Assembly: GCF_020497125.1 (NCBI RefSeq)
Contig: NC_059072.1
Coordinates: 57,694,697-57,758,696, forward strand
Direction of reading: 5' to 3'
DNA length: 64,000 nucleotides
Origin: Mauremys mutica
Lineage: Eukaryota > Chordata > Testudines > Geoemydidae
Under the pieces are notes generated by a model. That model had not been told where the DNA came from and searched no databases. It was given only the letters and a program-made list of their open reading frames with translations. Both the position numbers and the translations under genes were made by a program. Positions 25,057 through 39,917 of this stretch are shown in pieces; positions within the stretch are counted from its first letter, which is position 1, and every line of letters begins with the position of its first letter.

Positions 25057-26211
25057 TGTGACGTTGCAGTCTATATGATTTTATAAAACATTGATAACGA
25101 GTGAATATAATGTAACGGGAATAGGCTTCATGCAAAAGGTCTCTTGTAAGGTATCATTACAAAGCTTATTGTCTACTGAATGTGGTCATCCTATTTGTAT
25201 AAATGTATCACTCCTGTATCTGAAACTAGAAATATGAAATATAACTTGAGGGCCTCTTGTAATTATGCAAAGTGTGGGCCATTAATGGTGGTTTGGAATC
25301 TTAATGGCTCCCATCAACCAGGACAATTGACTGGATGGCTCTGTTTGCAGGCAAGCCTTCCTTTGAGTCAGGCTGGGGGGAATGAAGGCTTGGGGTCTTA
25401 CAGTGACATGTGATCATGTCACATGAACTGGAATCCATCTTTAACCTGGTGCTTTTCCAGTGAGGGAGGGGTGGAAACCCAGAGGGACAAAGGATTCCCG
25501 CCTTATGCAAAAGATATATAAAGGGGTGGAACAGAACAAAGTGAGGAAAGACGCGATCATGAAGAATGCCCTAGCTACCACCTGAGCTGGAACAAGAGCT
25601 GTACCAGGGGAAAGAATTGTGCCCAGGCCTGGAAGGTGTCCAGTCTGAGGGAAAAACTTACTGAAGCATCTCTGAGGGTGAGATTATCTGTATTCAGTTT
25701 GATTAGACATAGATTTGCGCATTTTATTTTATTTTGCTTAGTAACTTACTTTGTTCTGTCTGTTACTGCTTGAAACCACTTAAATCCTACTTTCTGTATT
25801 TAATAAAATCACTTTTTACTTATTAATTAAGTCAGAATATGTATTAATACCTGGGGGAGCAAACAACTGTGTATCTCTCTCTATCGGTGTTATAGAGGGT
25901 GAACAATTTATGAGTTTACCCTGCATAAGCTTTATGCAGGGTAAAGCGGATTTATTTGGGTTTAGATTCCATTGGGAGTTGGGCATCTGAGTGTTAAAAA
26001 CAGGAACACTTCTGTTAGCTGCTTTCAGGTAAACCTGCAGCTTTGGGGCAAGTAATTCAGACCCTGGGTCTTTGTTGGAGCAGACAGGAGTGTCTGGCTC
26101 AGCAAGACAGGGTGCTGGAGTCCCGAGCTGGCAGGGAAAGCAGGGGTAGTAGTAGTCTTAGCACATCGGGTGACAGCTCCCAAGGGGGGTTCTGTGATCC
26201 ATCCCGTCACA
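25057..26211 (+). mobile_element. Solo LTR of an endogenous retrovirus-like element
   Basis: The 1155-bp unit starts TGTGACGTTGC and ends CCCGTCACA, so it has TG...CA ends inside a short inverted repeat (TGTGACG/CGTCACA). A TATA box (TATATAA, 25515-25521) lies mid-element and an AATAAA poly(A) signal lies at about 25801. A perfect palindrome is at 25915-25945. No internal retroviral gene lies next to it, so it is a solo LTR. The flanking duplication is not convincing. Confidence 0.75.
25915..25945. repeat. Perfect 14-bp inverted repeat in the LTR
   Basis: TTTACCCTGCATAA pairs with TTATGCAGGGTAAA across a 3-base GCT loop. It lies about 115 bp 3' of the AATAAA signal. Confidence 0.85.
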
Positions 26212-26837
26212 AACTGGATTACTCTGAATGCTCCTGGCCCTGTACCATTTAGCTATGCTCCCTGCACTGCTCCATTTTAATGAGGAGTAAGAGCTAGAAT
26301 CCAGCTTGTGGCCAGGGATTTGGGGAGACAAATGTGTAGGCTGGCAAGCTAGATAGCCTGGAGAACAATGCAGCAGCCAAAGCCTGGGAGCTGCGCTGAA
26401 GAGCTGGTGAAGGTAGCTACAAGCTTCCCTCTTCCCAGGTGCACATGGAGAGAAAGAGGCTCTGAGGGGGTAGTGGTCTCCTGAACAATATCATGGGAAC
26501 CAAAGCCAGAGAAGTGCAGCTGGGCTGCCAAGAGACCATGACGAAAAACCCGTCTTCAGAAATAATCGTGGTGGAAAAATCAACCAATGTTATGTCAGCA
26601 AGTATTTTTAACTATGAACCAGGGCTGGGGGGGGGAGGGGCAGGGAAGAGCAGGAGAGGAGCGAGTGAAGCCTGCTTCAAGGTGATAGAATAAATTAATG
26701 TCACCATAGAATTAAGAAGTGGTTGCTGTGGAGTTTGGTCACATCGTGCCACAGAATCCATGGGGCCTTGATCTTTAGTAAATACCACTGTCTATTTCTC
26801 CACGTTAAGTCTGGATTTAAATAAACTAGCAAATAAG
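26212..26837. other. Unique DNA with a poly-G run
   Basis: No gene or named repeat is seen. A G-rich run lies at about 26622-26640. Confidence 0.35.
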
Positions 26838-26960
26838 CAGGGCCAGCTCTAGGGATCAGCATTCCAAGCATGTGCTTGAGGCAGCCCTTTTCAAGGGGCG
26901 GCATTCCAGCCCTTTTTTTTTTTTTTGCTTGGGGCAGCAAAAAACCTGGAGCCGGACCTG
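26838..26960. mobile_element. hAT MITE, CAGGGCCGGCT-end family, 123 bp
   Basis: Starts CAGGGCCAGCTCTAGG and ends CCTGGAGCCGGACCTG, with CAAATAAG on both sides (26830-26837, 26961-26968), a perfect 8-bp duplication. It is essentially two family ends joined by a poly-T run, and is the shortest family member in the window. Confidence 0.9.
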
Positions 26961-28132
26961 CAAATAAGTAAAGAATGCTTCAGTTGTTGTTCAGTAATAA
27001 AACTTTCTCGCTTTTCTAGAAAGACAGACGTAAGCTGGCTACTGATCTCCTGTAACTTAAGATAGACTGAATGTGCCATTTTATTACACTGGATGAAATT
27101 CATCCCGTGCAGGTGCCAGCAAAAGGCCTATGCACCATTTAAGTACCATTGAAAATAGGGTGTAAGTGGGCATCTCAGCCTAGTGCTGGCCAGCCACATC
27201 GGGGTACATTTCACCCCATATACAGAAGCATACACATTCCAAACAATATGTAACCACATTTTGCTAGGAAACAATTTTAATTACATTCTTTTATTTGGCA
27301 GGGGCTTTTATCAGAGTAATTTCTGTAGACAAGTTAGTCTCTTAAGGTGAAATCCTGGCTCCACTGAAGTCACTGAACACTATGGTGGGAAATTTTGAAA
27401 TGCTTGCATCTCTATGCCAGATCATAAACATTTGGGGTATTCAACAGGGTATTTCTCATCTGTACTAGATTTCCTAGTGCATAAAGTTGATTAAAAAGCA
27501 GAGGTGAAAAAAATAATAAAAGTAATAAACAGGGAGGTATAGTAATGGGGGGGGTGAACCATTCATTTTTAGTATTTAGCATATCTCAGAGGCACTTAGC
27601 ATTTTTAAAAGATGGAGGTTTCTTCATGTGTCCTTTTGTGCTCCTGATATTAAAGAATATATAGCCTCTCATTTCCAATACTTTTCATAGTAATAAGAAA
27701 ACAACTCTAGATGTCTTTTAGGCAGCCACCAAGATGTACCCAAGGGGTGTAATTATCACTTACTATATTAAAAGAAGGTAATGCAGCACAAATGTCCTGA
27801 GATAAACAAGGATACTAGAAAAATAATTGCTTCAAGTTTTCTTTTCTTCCAGAGATACTTAATATTGCTCATTGAGTGCGTGTATATGTATATATAAAAC
27901 ATTTTTAAACAAGCTTTATTCATGCCTTTTGGAAATGTAATTGGCTGCTTCTTGATTACCTAGGTATATTGCACTTGGACCAAGAGGGATTTTAAAAGTC
28001 CTGACTGATTCAAGGTAACTAAGATACCTGATACTATTGAACGTTTATTTTGTTAAGGGCAGGTGATATGCTCAGCAGTGTACCCAGCACACATGACCAC
28101 AGTCCCTGCCCTGTGGAGCTTACAGTCTAAAG
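26961..28132. other. Unique DNA, possible SINE remnant at the right edge
   Basis: The words CAGTCCCTGCCCTGTGGAGC and TTACAGTCTAA near 28100-28130 look like a common old amniote interspersed repeat. No gene is seen. Confidence 0.35.
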
Positions 28133-28206
28133 TTCTGATCCTGCAGTGAGCTCCATGTAGGTGGAGTCCTGTGTCCACATGGAGCCGATTACAGGATCAG
28201 GGCCCA
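28133..28206. mobile_element. Short palindromic MITE
   Basis: TTCTGATCCTGCAGTGAGCTC faces GAGCCGATTACAGGATCAGG in inverted orientation with a CTCCATGTAGG...CCACATGGAG inner hairpin. A weaker relative may lie at 29385-29485. Confidence 0.5.
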
Positions 28207-30238
28207 AAAATAAACATAGATAAGACACAATGCCCCAGGATACCCAGCAGAGACATTAGTTTAGCACTTGCTGTAAATACACGTGTACATCAGAAATTAT
28301 TGTTCATCTTCTGGCCAGAGTTTATTCATCCAAACTTATCAAAGAGGCAGAATAACTGGGTATCCATATTGTCATTATCAATGAAGACATTTCAAAAGTT
28401 TTTGCAAATTTCCCTGTTGGGAAAAATCCAGCACATGGGGGGGATATCAGTGCTTCTGATTTTTTTAGAGTTTCACTGTATCCTCACCAAAAGTCCTATC
28501 TACTCACAAGAGATCAGCTTTCTATCTAATTATACTTTGGAAGAATAGTTTTATTTATGAAACAAAGGGCTTAATTCTGTTTAACACTACTGCATATTTG
28601 GCATAAATCCACCTAAATCAACAGAGTTAGCCAATGTAGGTGAGATAAGGCTCAGTCCAAAAACTCTTAAATATATACATTTACATTTCTCAATCTTAAT
28701 ACATTATTGAGGATCTGAGAGGTGCATGATGGCTATAATCAATTGTATATTTTATATAAACTTTACATTAGCTAAGGGCAGATGGGTTAATGGATGCTCC
28801 CTTTTCCTTCCTCCTTGTCCTCATTTGGAGATATGTAGAGAGAGTTCAAGAGGGGTGACTGAATTTAAACTAACATCATAAAAGTGATGCTGGGTTATAG
28901 AATACTGGAGCTCGGAAAATCACTGTGACCCCACCCAGTTTGGACCCATAGCTTAAGAAGGGCATTGAAAAGCTAAAGAATACACACACAGCAAAAAATA
29001 ATTATCTAGTGAATGATGTATCAAATAGGAGGTTAGACTGAAGGAGCTCAAATTCTACAGACTTCCAATGAGAAGACTCAGGGGAGAAAAGATCATGTTG
29101 TATAAATACTTTCAAAGGAAGAGGATTATTCACATTACCAAAAAATGACAAAACAAAGAGTAATGGCCTAAAACTAAGGAAGGCAAAGTGTAACAGTTAA
29201 AGTAATTAAGCATTGGAATAGACCAGGGTATCAGGGGAGAGGGGTCAAGCAAAGGTATGAGTGAGAATGCAGTAGAAAGAAGGGATTAAAGTCATAATTA
29301 CTTTAGTGTTTGTGAAGGTGCAAAATTAATAGAAGCAGAGAACTATGTCCTCTCTCTATCCACAGAAGAGTTATACGGCCCTGCAAACTGATCCACGCAG
29401 GCAGAACTTCATAGTCTTCACTGGATCTCTGCAGAGAGACATGGGTCAGCCCATGTAGACCAAAACTGCAAGATCAGGACCATAATGTGGACACTGTAGT
29501 ACAAGAATCCGCATACTACACTGCTAGTGTCCCTGATGTAGAAGGACGTATTCTAGTTCAGACTGCTGCTGTAACATGCACAAGAAGCAGACAGATGATC
29601 AGCGCACCATGACACACTCTCTCTCTCTATCTCTCTAATTGATCCTCTTTGCTGCACTGAACATAAGCTTGACAAAGCGGAGAATCTGGCCCAGAATGAT
29701 TGCAAACCACACCACTTTCTGGTCCAAATGAAAAATTCACTGATTTGTTCCTGATTCACACATAGGGGGAAAGTGTACAAGAAACTTCATTTGGCTGACA
29801 TTAGAAACTTTTTAACTCTAGTAGTTGCTCAGACACCACAGAAATAGGCATGATATAAGACCCTAAACAGAATGGAATTCCTGGCTCCCAGAATACCCTT
29901 GGGATCAGGAGAGGGGAATGGTCTTACCTGCCCTTAACTCAAAAGAGAGCAGTTGGGTCCCTTTCCAAAGGAACCTAGATATGTATAACTTGATTTGGGT
30001 GAAAAATTCCTTTGGGAGAGATGAAGACAAGTATTGAAACAAATAATGCATATAATATATAATGATTTATCTAAGATAAAGAAGAAAATCAAAATTAATG
30101 AGAACCCTGAAAGTGAGACTGTCAGAAATAATGCTCAACATGCATGTGACTACAATACATTCTCTCTCTCATGGAGGGAATTTCAGAGAAAGATAACTTG
30201 ATTTTCAGTGCCCCCTGTCATCCTAAAGAGAATATTTG
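28207..30238. other. A+T-rich unique DNA flanking the DIRS element
   Basis: A short CT repeat lies at about 29620-29637. No gene is seen. Confidence 0.4.
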
Positions 30239-30420
30239 TTCTTCTTCGAGTGATTGCTCCTATGCATTCCAGTTAGGTGTGCGCGCCGCGCGTGCACGGC
30301 ATCTCGGAACTTTTTTTACCCTAGCAACTCCGGCGGGCCGGCTGGCGCCCCCTGGAGTGGCGCCGCTATGGCGCCCGTTATATACCCCAGCCGGCCCGTC
30401 CGTTCCTCAGTTCCTTCTGA
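30239..30420 (+). repeat. Left inverted terminal repeat and promoter region of the DIRS
   Basis: This is the inverse of the right repeat from about 30257 onward, with roughly four substitutions and one T-run length change (7 versus 6) in about 165 bp. The outermost 41 bases (30239-30279) match the complement of 36055-36095 exactly. A TATA box lies inside, so the Gag transcript probably starts near its right edge. Confidence 0.9.
30378..30384 (+). promoter_or_regulatory. TATA box of the DIRS left repeat
   Basis: TTATATA followed by CCCC sits about 225 bp upstream of the Gag ATG in the left repeat. The same box exists in inverted orientation in the right repeat (near 36228-36234), so antisense transcription is possible there. 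Confidence 0.6.
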
Positions 30421-30609
30421 CCGCCCGTGACGGCCAGTTGGAACTGTGGAGTGCTCTCCGTCCTCCACTACCCTAGCTCTCGCTAAAGGTTTTTTGTATA
30501 TAGTTCGTTCATAGTACGTGTAGATAGTTGTTATAGTTAGTTAGTTAGTTAGGTTTTAGTGATAAGGTTAGGGGGGTTTCCCCTCCCTTTCCTCCCCCGG
30601 TGCGGGCTC

Positions 30610-33064
<2,455 letters not shown>

Positions 33065-33066
<2 letters not shown>

Positions 33067-34990
33067 TGGGACGCTCGAGGACGGCCCATCACTCTCCCTA
33101 CCGGATCCTTCCCCTTTAATTTACAACCGCCTTTCCCATTTCTTTTCGGCGTGGTCCCAATTAACAACAGACAACTGGGTGCTTCAAACAGTCCAGTCGG
33201 GATACCGCCTTCAATTTGTTTCGCCCCCACCTTCCCACCCACCCTCCCCGTCCCTCTTCAGGGACCCCTCTCACGAGCAAGTCCTCTTACAAGAGGTTCA
33301 GACTCTGTTGAGCGTGGGTGCCATAGAAGCAGTGCCTCAAGACAGGCGGGGCAGGGGATTCTACTCCCGTTATTTTCTCATCCCCAAAGCGAAAGGGGGG
33401 CTACGTCCTATCCTGGACCTTCGCGAGCTGAACAAGTACCTGCTCAAGCCCAAGTTTCGCATGGTCACCTTGGGGACCACCATTCCCTCTCTGGATCCGG
33501 GAGACTGGTTTGCCGCCCTCGACATGAAGGACACCTACTTCCATGTCGCGATTTATCCTCCTCATCGACGTTACCTCCGGTTTGTGGTCAACAACACACA
33601 CTACCAGTTCGCTGTGTTGCCATTCGGGCTCTCCACCGCACCGAGGGTATTTACCAAATGCATGGCGGTGGTTGCCGCAGCCCTCTGCTGTCGTCGGATA
33701 CATGTCTACCTGTATCTCGACGACTGGCTAGTTCGCGGACAGTCTCAACAACTGGTGATGGGCCAGTTGACAGGCATACTGTCCCTCTTCCGACGACTCG
33801 GTCTTCTCATCAACACCGAGAAGTCCACCTTGACCCCGTCGCAGCGGGTAGAGTTCATTGGAGCGGTCCTCGACTCCTCGCTAGCCCGGGCTTGCCTACC
33901 TCGATCTCGACACCAGACGATGGTCTCCCTCATCCGGGACCTCATCTCCTTCCCGACCACGACGGTGCGCTCCTGCCTCCGCCTCCTGGGCCACATGGCA
34001 TCATGCACCTACGTCACCGCGTACGCGCGGCTTCATCTCCGCCCATTCCAGACTTGGCTCGCGTCGGTGTACCGGCCGCATCGAGATCCCATCGATATGG
34101 TGGTCACAGTCTCCAGGCCAACACTCGAGTCCCTCACCTGGTGGCTCAACCCGGAGATTGTCTGTGCGGGAGTCCCGTTCCATCCTCCTCGCCCGTCCGC
34201 CACTCTGACCACGGATGCCTCAGCGCTCGGTTGGGGAGCTCACCTGGGCGACCTTCACACCCAGGGCCTGTGGTCGCCCCAGGAGCTCACTCTGCACATC
34301 AATGTCCGCGAGCTGCGAGCGATCCGTCTGGCCTGTCGCACCTTCTGCACCCACCTGCAAGGCCGCTGTGTGACAGTGTTCACGGACAATACAACAGCAA
34401 TGTTCTACGTGAACAAGCATGGCGGAGCCCGCTCCTCCCTCCTCTGCAAGGAAGCGATGCTCCTGTGGGACTTCTGCGTGACCCACTCTATTCACCTAGA
34501 AGCGTCCTTTCTTCCGGGAGTACAGAACACGCTGGCCGACCATCTCAGCAGGTCTTTCTTCTCCCACAAGTGGTCTCTCCGTCCCGACGTCGTGCACACA
34601 ATCTTCCGCAGGTGGGGGTTTCCCCAAGTAGACCTATTCGCATCGAAGGCAAACAGGAAGTGCCACCTGTTCTGCTCGTTCCGGGGTCACGCGCCGGGAT
34701 CCCTGTCGGATGCCTTCCTGTATTCCTGGAAGGATCACCTCCTCTATGCCTTCCCTCTGTTCCCGCTCGTCCATCGAGTATTACAGAAGCTTCGGAGGGA
34801 CAGAGCCACTTTCATTCTCGTAGCTCCGGCCTGGCCGAGGCAGCATTGGTACTCCCTGCTGCTAGAGCTCTCCGTTCGGGATCCCATCCCCCTCCCGTTG
34901 TGGCCGGACCTCATTACTCAGGACTTCGGCAGGCTCCACCATCCGAGCCTCCAGTCCCTCCATCTTACAGCTTGGTACCTGAGTGGTTGA
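33065..34990 (+). CDS. DIRS reverse transcriptase, RNase H and methyltransferase-like domain
   Basis: The frame is open from upstream of 32861 and overlaps Gag by about 200 bp; I start it at 33065, where a +1 shift from Gag would land. The RT palm begins near 33380 (FLIPKAKGGLRPILDLRELN). It includes ALDMKDTYFHV (33520-33545) and the YLDD active site (33713-33724). RNase H follows with D (34214), E (34310), D (34385) and D (34538) in TTDAS, VRELRA, FTDNTTA and LADHLSR. From about 34600 to 34900 comes the PQVDLFASKANRK...APAWPRQHWYSLL region, which in DIRS elements is described as a Dam-like methyltransferase domain. No internal stop is present. It ends at TGA 34988-34990, overlapping the recombinase frame. 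Confidence 0.9.
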
Positions 34991-36039
34991 CCCACGCAGA
35001 GAGGGACTGTTCAGCGGCAGTTCAGCAAGTCCTCCTAGAGAGCAGGAAGCCTTCCACTCACTCCACCTATCTGGCGAAATGGAAGCGGTTCGTGCTCTGG
35101 TGTGACCAGCGAGGCCTCAATCCCTTTGTAGTCCCTGTCCCGACCATCCTGGACTACCTCTGGTACCTTAAGGAACAAGGTCTTGCGGTCTCCTCCTTGA
35201 GAGTTCACCTGGCAGCAGTCTCCGCCTTTCGTCCATCCGTGGAAGGTCGGTCCATCTTCTCTAACCAGATGGTTTCCCGCTTCCTTAAAGGCTTGGACCG
35301 CTTGTATCCACCGGTGCGGCGTCCTGCCCTGACCTGGGATTTGAACCTCGTGCTGGCCAAGCTGATGGGTCCTCCGTTCGAGCCCTTAGCCACGTGCTCC
35401 TTGCTCTACCTCTCCTGGAAGATGGCCTTCCTCGTCGCCATTACATCAGCGAGACGAGTCTCTGAGCTACGCGCTCTGATGCTTAGTCCGCCATACACCG
35501 TCTTCCACGGGGACAAGGTGCAGCTCTGACCACATCCGGCCTTCCTCCCAAAGGTGGTGTCAGCCTTCCACCTCAACCAGGAGATCTTCCTCCCGGTGTT
35601 CTTCCCGAAGCCGCATACCTCGCCTCGGGAGCAGCAGCTGCACACCCTCGACGTCCGCAGGGCGCTCGCTTTCTACATCGAGCGGACTAAGCCCTTCCGG
35701 CGCACGCCCCAGCTGTTCGTAGCGGTTGCGGACCGCATGAAAGGTGAGCCGATATCCTCTCAACGGATTTCCTCCTGGGTCACAGCGTGTATCCGGACCT
35801 GCTACGAGCTTGCTCGCGTGCCACCATGCCGCCTCACCGCTCACTCCACGAGACCGCACGCCTCGTCGGCTGCCTTCCTGGCCCATGTTCCCATCCAGGA
35901 CATCTGTCGAGCGGCCACCTGGTCTTCGGTCCACACCTTCGCCTCCCACTACGCGTTGGTGCAGCAGTCTCGAGATGACGCAGCCTTCGGCTCCGCGGTA
36001 TTACACTCCGCCACGTCTCACTCCGACCCCACCGCCTAG
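34930..36039 (+). pseudogene. DIRS tyrosine recombinase with one nonsense codon
   Basis: This frame (same frame as Gag, -1 to RT) encodes an N-terminal core-binding domain (PEWLTHAERDCSAAVQQVLL, then STYLAKWKRFVLWC). The catalytic domain has Arg in ARRVSEL (35455-35457), HSTR (His 35842-35844, Arg 35851-35853) and the nucleophile in ASHYAL (Tyr 35950-35952). All four key residues are present. A TGA at 35527-35529, between the first Arg and the His-x-x-Arg box, splits the frame, which then runs open to 36039. No ATG lies near its beginning, so it too needs recoding, re-initiation or splicing. The enzyme would join the circular cDNA to the genome. As read, this copy cannot make a full enzyme unless the stop is read through. 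Confidence 0.88.
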
Positions 36040-36054
36040 GTAAGGCTTGGGAAT

Positions 36055-36156
36055 CACCTAACTGGAATGCATAGGAGCAATCACTCGAAGAAGAAAAGAC
36101 GGTTACTCACCGTAGTAACTGTTGTTCTTCGAGATGTGTTGCTCCTATCCATTCCA
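36055..36156. repeat. DIRS internal complementary region
   Basis: Bases 36055-36095 are the exact complement of the element's first 41 bases (30239-30279). Bases 36093-36156 are the complement of the last 64 bases (36340-36403) with two mismatches. The two parts overlap by GAA (36093-36095). In the DIRS model this region guides completion of the ends and formation of a circular cDNA. It begins 15 bp after the recombinase stop. Confidence 0.93.
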
Positions 36157-36189
36157 GACCCGCCCTCCTTCCCCACTGTCGGAGTAGCC

Positions 36190-36403
36190 GGCAAGAAGGA
36201 ACTGAGGAGCGGACGGGCCGGCTGGGGTATATAACGGGTGCCATAGCGGCGCCACTCCAGGGGGTGCCAGCCGGCCCGCCGGAGTTGCTAGGGTAAAAAA
36301 GTTCCGAGATGCCGTGCACGCGCGGCGCGCACACCTAACTGGAATGGATAGGAGCAAAACATCTCGAAGAACAACAGTTACTATGGTGAGTAACCGTCTT
36401 TTC
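36190..36403 (-). repeat. Right inverted terminal repeat of the DIRS
   Basis: This is the inverse of the left repeat, but it extends about 40 bp further outward (36360-36403), as is usual for DIRS. That extra part matches the internal complementary region. Two of the four substitutions against the left repeat are CpG-type changes. Confidence 0.9.
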
Positions 36404-39092
36404 CTGTTTACTGAAAAGGGTATGGTCTTACACAAATCTTGCAAGTGTCCAAAGCTGGATTTAGATTGGATCTCGGTTCATAACAAGGTACTGTACACTT
36501 GAATAAAAAAAGTCTCTTCCATTTTAGGACATTTTCCAGCAGAAATCAGTTTCTAAAGAAAGATATGTGTAAAATATTGACATTATACACTGTGTACCAG
36601 TACTGTGGCCAGGTAAAGAAAAAACTTTGAGGACAACATGGATAAGAAAACCTCAAGAGATGGAGTTCACCACCTCCACATTGCAATACTCAGGAAGTAT
36701 TTTTAGAAAGGCAAGACTTGATTAGCCCATTGTTTAATCAGGTAAATCAAGGACATCCAATTCTATAGGCAGTCCTGAGCATTGTGTCGATAAAAAATAG
36801 CCAGATGAGAACTTCTTTAATGTCTGGACTGTTTTCAGATTAATTAGAATACATAATTAAAGTAATTACACTCTGGTGTTATGATGGATGTCTCAGTGTT
36901 TCTTGGAAGGAGTCCAGCAGGTTGTCTGCCCAAGTGTCTTATCTAGGATAATGATTTTGAAATCGTTCCTTGCTAGCAATGAGGAAAGAGAGTATTTGTA
37001 CAGTGTCTGTGAATTTTACTTGTATTACTTTTTTCTGTGTCCTAAAGAAAGATGCAATTAAGAATAAACTATGGAAACGAAGATCCCAGGTATAATAGCT
37101 GACTAGCATCACCCTCTTGAAGCTAAGTGAAAAATGGTAACGCCTCAATATCTTTGTATATGCCACAGAATGACTATGGAGAGCACATAAAAATTAGTCA
37201 GGCACACTCTTCCCAAAGTAGATTATGGGGCTAAACAAATTGAGCTAAGCCAGGCAGGCAAATCAACATATAGCAATATTAACTGGATGAGAGCGGGGGA
37301 CAGGAAGAACGTCAGTTTTCATTTTGGTCTCAGAAAGATACACTAACCGCACAAGGAATGATTCTTTTCCTCTCTTCTGGTATTTAAACAGCTGATAGAC
37401 TCTTTCTGCACTATCCCTTTGTAAAAGGGTATGCGACAAAGTGTTAGGTCAGAAGGTTCCATGGAAGTTGGATTTGGTCATTTAGGACCCAATCTAAAGA
37501 CCACCGATGTCAATGGGAGACTCTCTGTTGACTTGAGTGATCTTCAGATTAGATAGGAGAGTTCTGGAGAGAATAACCAAACAGCAGCAACTGGATCCCT
37601 GTGAGGAGAAGAGACAGGGGAAGCAGGCCCTGAGAGAAACTTGATAGAAAGCCAGGTTCAGTGGGAGAAAAGAACACTGTCAGGGAGATGGGGAAAAAAG
37701 CAAGAGAGGAAATAAAAAATGCAAGGAGCAGCTGAAATCCCATTGAAGACACACAAGTGAAGCAGTTTTTCAATATCTCATTGCACTAACCACAGAGAGG
37801 GTTTGAACTGCTGCCTGAACTGCCTTTGGTTCAGTCTAAAAATTAGCAGGTCATTTCTTTTTCTCTTTGAGTAAGATCTTGCCTCTGACAGTAACAAGTC
37901 ACGTTTAGTGAGGGAGGATCAGCAGCAGCCAATACTACTGGAAATGTGGCACTTTAATAACGCAGTGTGGTCATCAGGGTTGTAATAACTACTAGATTGT
38001 GGGAATCTGGGTCGTCCTTTGGTGGGCCCAGATCATTCCCTTCCACAGAGATTGTAAAACAACTTATCCTAATAACGCAAGAGTTTCTTTGCTGTCCCCT
38101 CAGCCCTTCCTCCCTCAGTGCAGAAGGAAATAACTGACTCCAACAGAGAATTCCAAACCCTGCAGATCCCTAAGTAGGCCAGTGGCATTGCAGACCTGCC
38201 TAGTGTCACATATCTCACATTTGATAGGCATGTTATGCATTCCTACAGAACTGGAAAATGTCAGGCTCATCTACAAGATAACATATATTCCCCTGGACTA
38301 CTGGCTAACATGTAAAGTCAGAATCCATCAGCACTCATGCCAGTTCAGCTACTGATTGTAATTAGTATTTCTGCATATTTCACAAACTTTATTATTAACC
38401 AAGGCTTTATATCTCCACTTATGAGAGGCAATTATCCTTCACCTGTTTACAAATAAGAAATATAAGTGTGTCTGCAATATCACTTTAGGCAGAGCTACAA
38501 ATAGAACACCCAACTCTAAGCTAAACAGACCCAACTCTCATTTATTTTGCCACACAGCCTTTAAGAAGAAATATACCAAATTATATATTTGTGTACCCAC
38601 ATTAACACAATATATGTCTTTGTCCCCTTCTACACCTGCCTTCTCTCCATGCTATTAAATCTGGTCCTCTAGCTCAAATGATGAAGGCTTGTACTTTTTG
38701 ATCCTGAGGTCCTACATTCAGTTCCTGCAGATGACCCAAACAGGAGTATCATAACTCTTGGCTATGCTATATCTAACTATGAGACTATTTTGTTCTTAGA
38801 GCCAGGCAGAGAACCTACAAATCTTCATTTCCAGCATTCTGATACTATTTCACAAGTAGTTACATAAAACACTAAAAATACAACAAAAATCGTAACATAA
38901 CATCCACATTCAAAATTATTTTATGTTGCATAATATTTTAAACAGTTATTACTATTCCAGTAGATCAAAGCACCATATGGAACTTTTAGTGCACAGCAGC
39001 AGAGTTGACATGGCCACTTGGTGCATCAGCCTACTGCACTCTGTGGATTCACATTCTGGCTTGCCAGGCACAAACTCACCAAATAGACAAAC
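36404..39092. other. A+T-rich unique DNA
   Basis: No gene is seen. A short palindromic segment near 37493-37552 (CTAAAGACCACCGATGTCAA...) resembles the small MITEs elsewhere in the window. Confidence 0.4.
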
Positions 39093-39168
39093 CCTGATTT
39101 TCAGAAGTGCTGAGCACCCCCAGCTACCTGACTCAAATGGGAGCTGTGGGCCTTCAGCACTTCTGAAA
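39093..39168. mobile_element. Short palindromic MITE
   Basis: CTGATTTTCAGAAGTGCTGA on the left faces TCAGCACTTCTGAAAT on the right in inverted orientation. A degraded relative is likely at about 45870-45990. Confidence 0.55.
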
Positions 39169-39917
39169 TAAACAAGTTCAGAGTATCCCAAATTGGGCAC
39201 CCAAAACTGCTGACCCCTTCTGAAAGTATTGCTGTCAGATATTTCCTAGCATGATTGAAACCATTTCCAAAGCCCAATTTTTTTTCTAAACTCAGGAAGT
39301 CGTACAGATTTATAATAAAAATTGCCTAAAACATTTGTTAAAATGTTGTCTCTTGGGTCAGGGTGGATTTATTTAAATCACTGATTTTAATCATGATTTA
39401 AATCCGCAAATAGGAAACCTTCATTTAAGTCAATTGAATCTTGTGTTGCATTTGCACTTTTTTAGTTACTTTCTAATGAAAGGCTCATTCTCATTGGTTG
39501 GTACAACTATTAAAACATGTTGATTTGAAACCAAATATAGTCTTCATACTAAATCTGGTACTTTGTTCTGCTAACTAGGAGGATACACTATATCTACTAT
39601 ACACATTTATTTAGGTAATTATATAGCTTAACATACATTTATTCAGATTCTTTATTACTTTTTTCATTATGTTAAGAAATGGGGAATAAGGCTTTTATTT
39701 ACTAAATGCTCTTTTTTACTTGGGATGTGTTTCAAGCTGCATTTGGATGGAAATTTTAAAATTTTTAAAGCATTTTTAAATAGTTTTATTTAACTAATAA
39801 AAACAATCTTAAGTGTGCTGCATACATAAGAAAAAATAAGTTTATCAAAATGTTTTGTATTTAAAATTGATTTATTAAATAGAGGAAATATTTGCTGTTA
39901 TGGGGATCTCACAAATC

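Noticed and set aside
25057..26211. A clear target duplication around the LTR
   Set aside because: Flanks AATGG and AACTGG do not match well enough to claim one.
33151..34920. Long plus-strand frame overlapping RT
   Set aside because: The protein it would give has no domain until the recombinase begins near 34930. The RT frame has all the motifs. I keep the openness as a finding, not as a gene.
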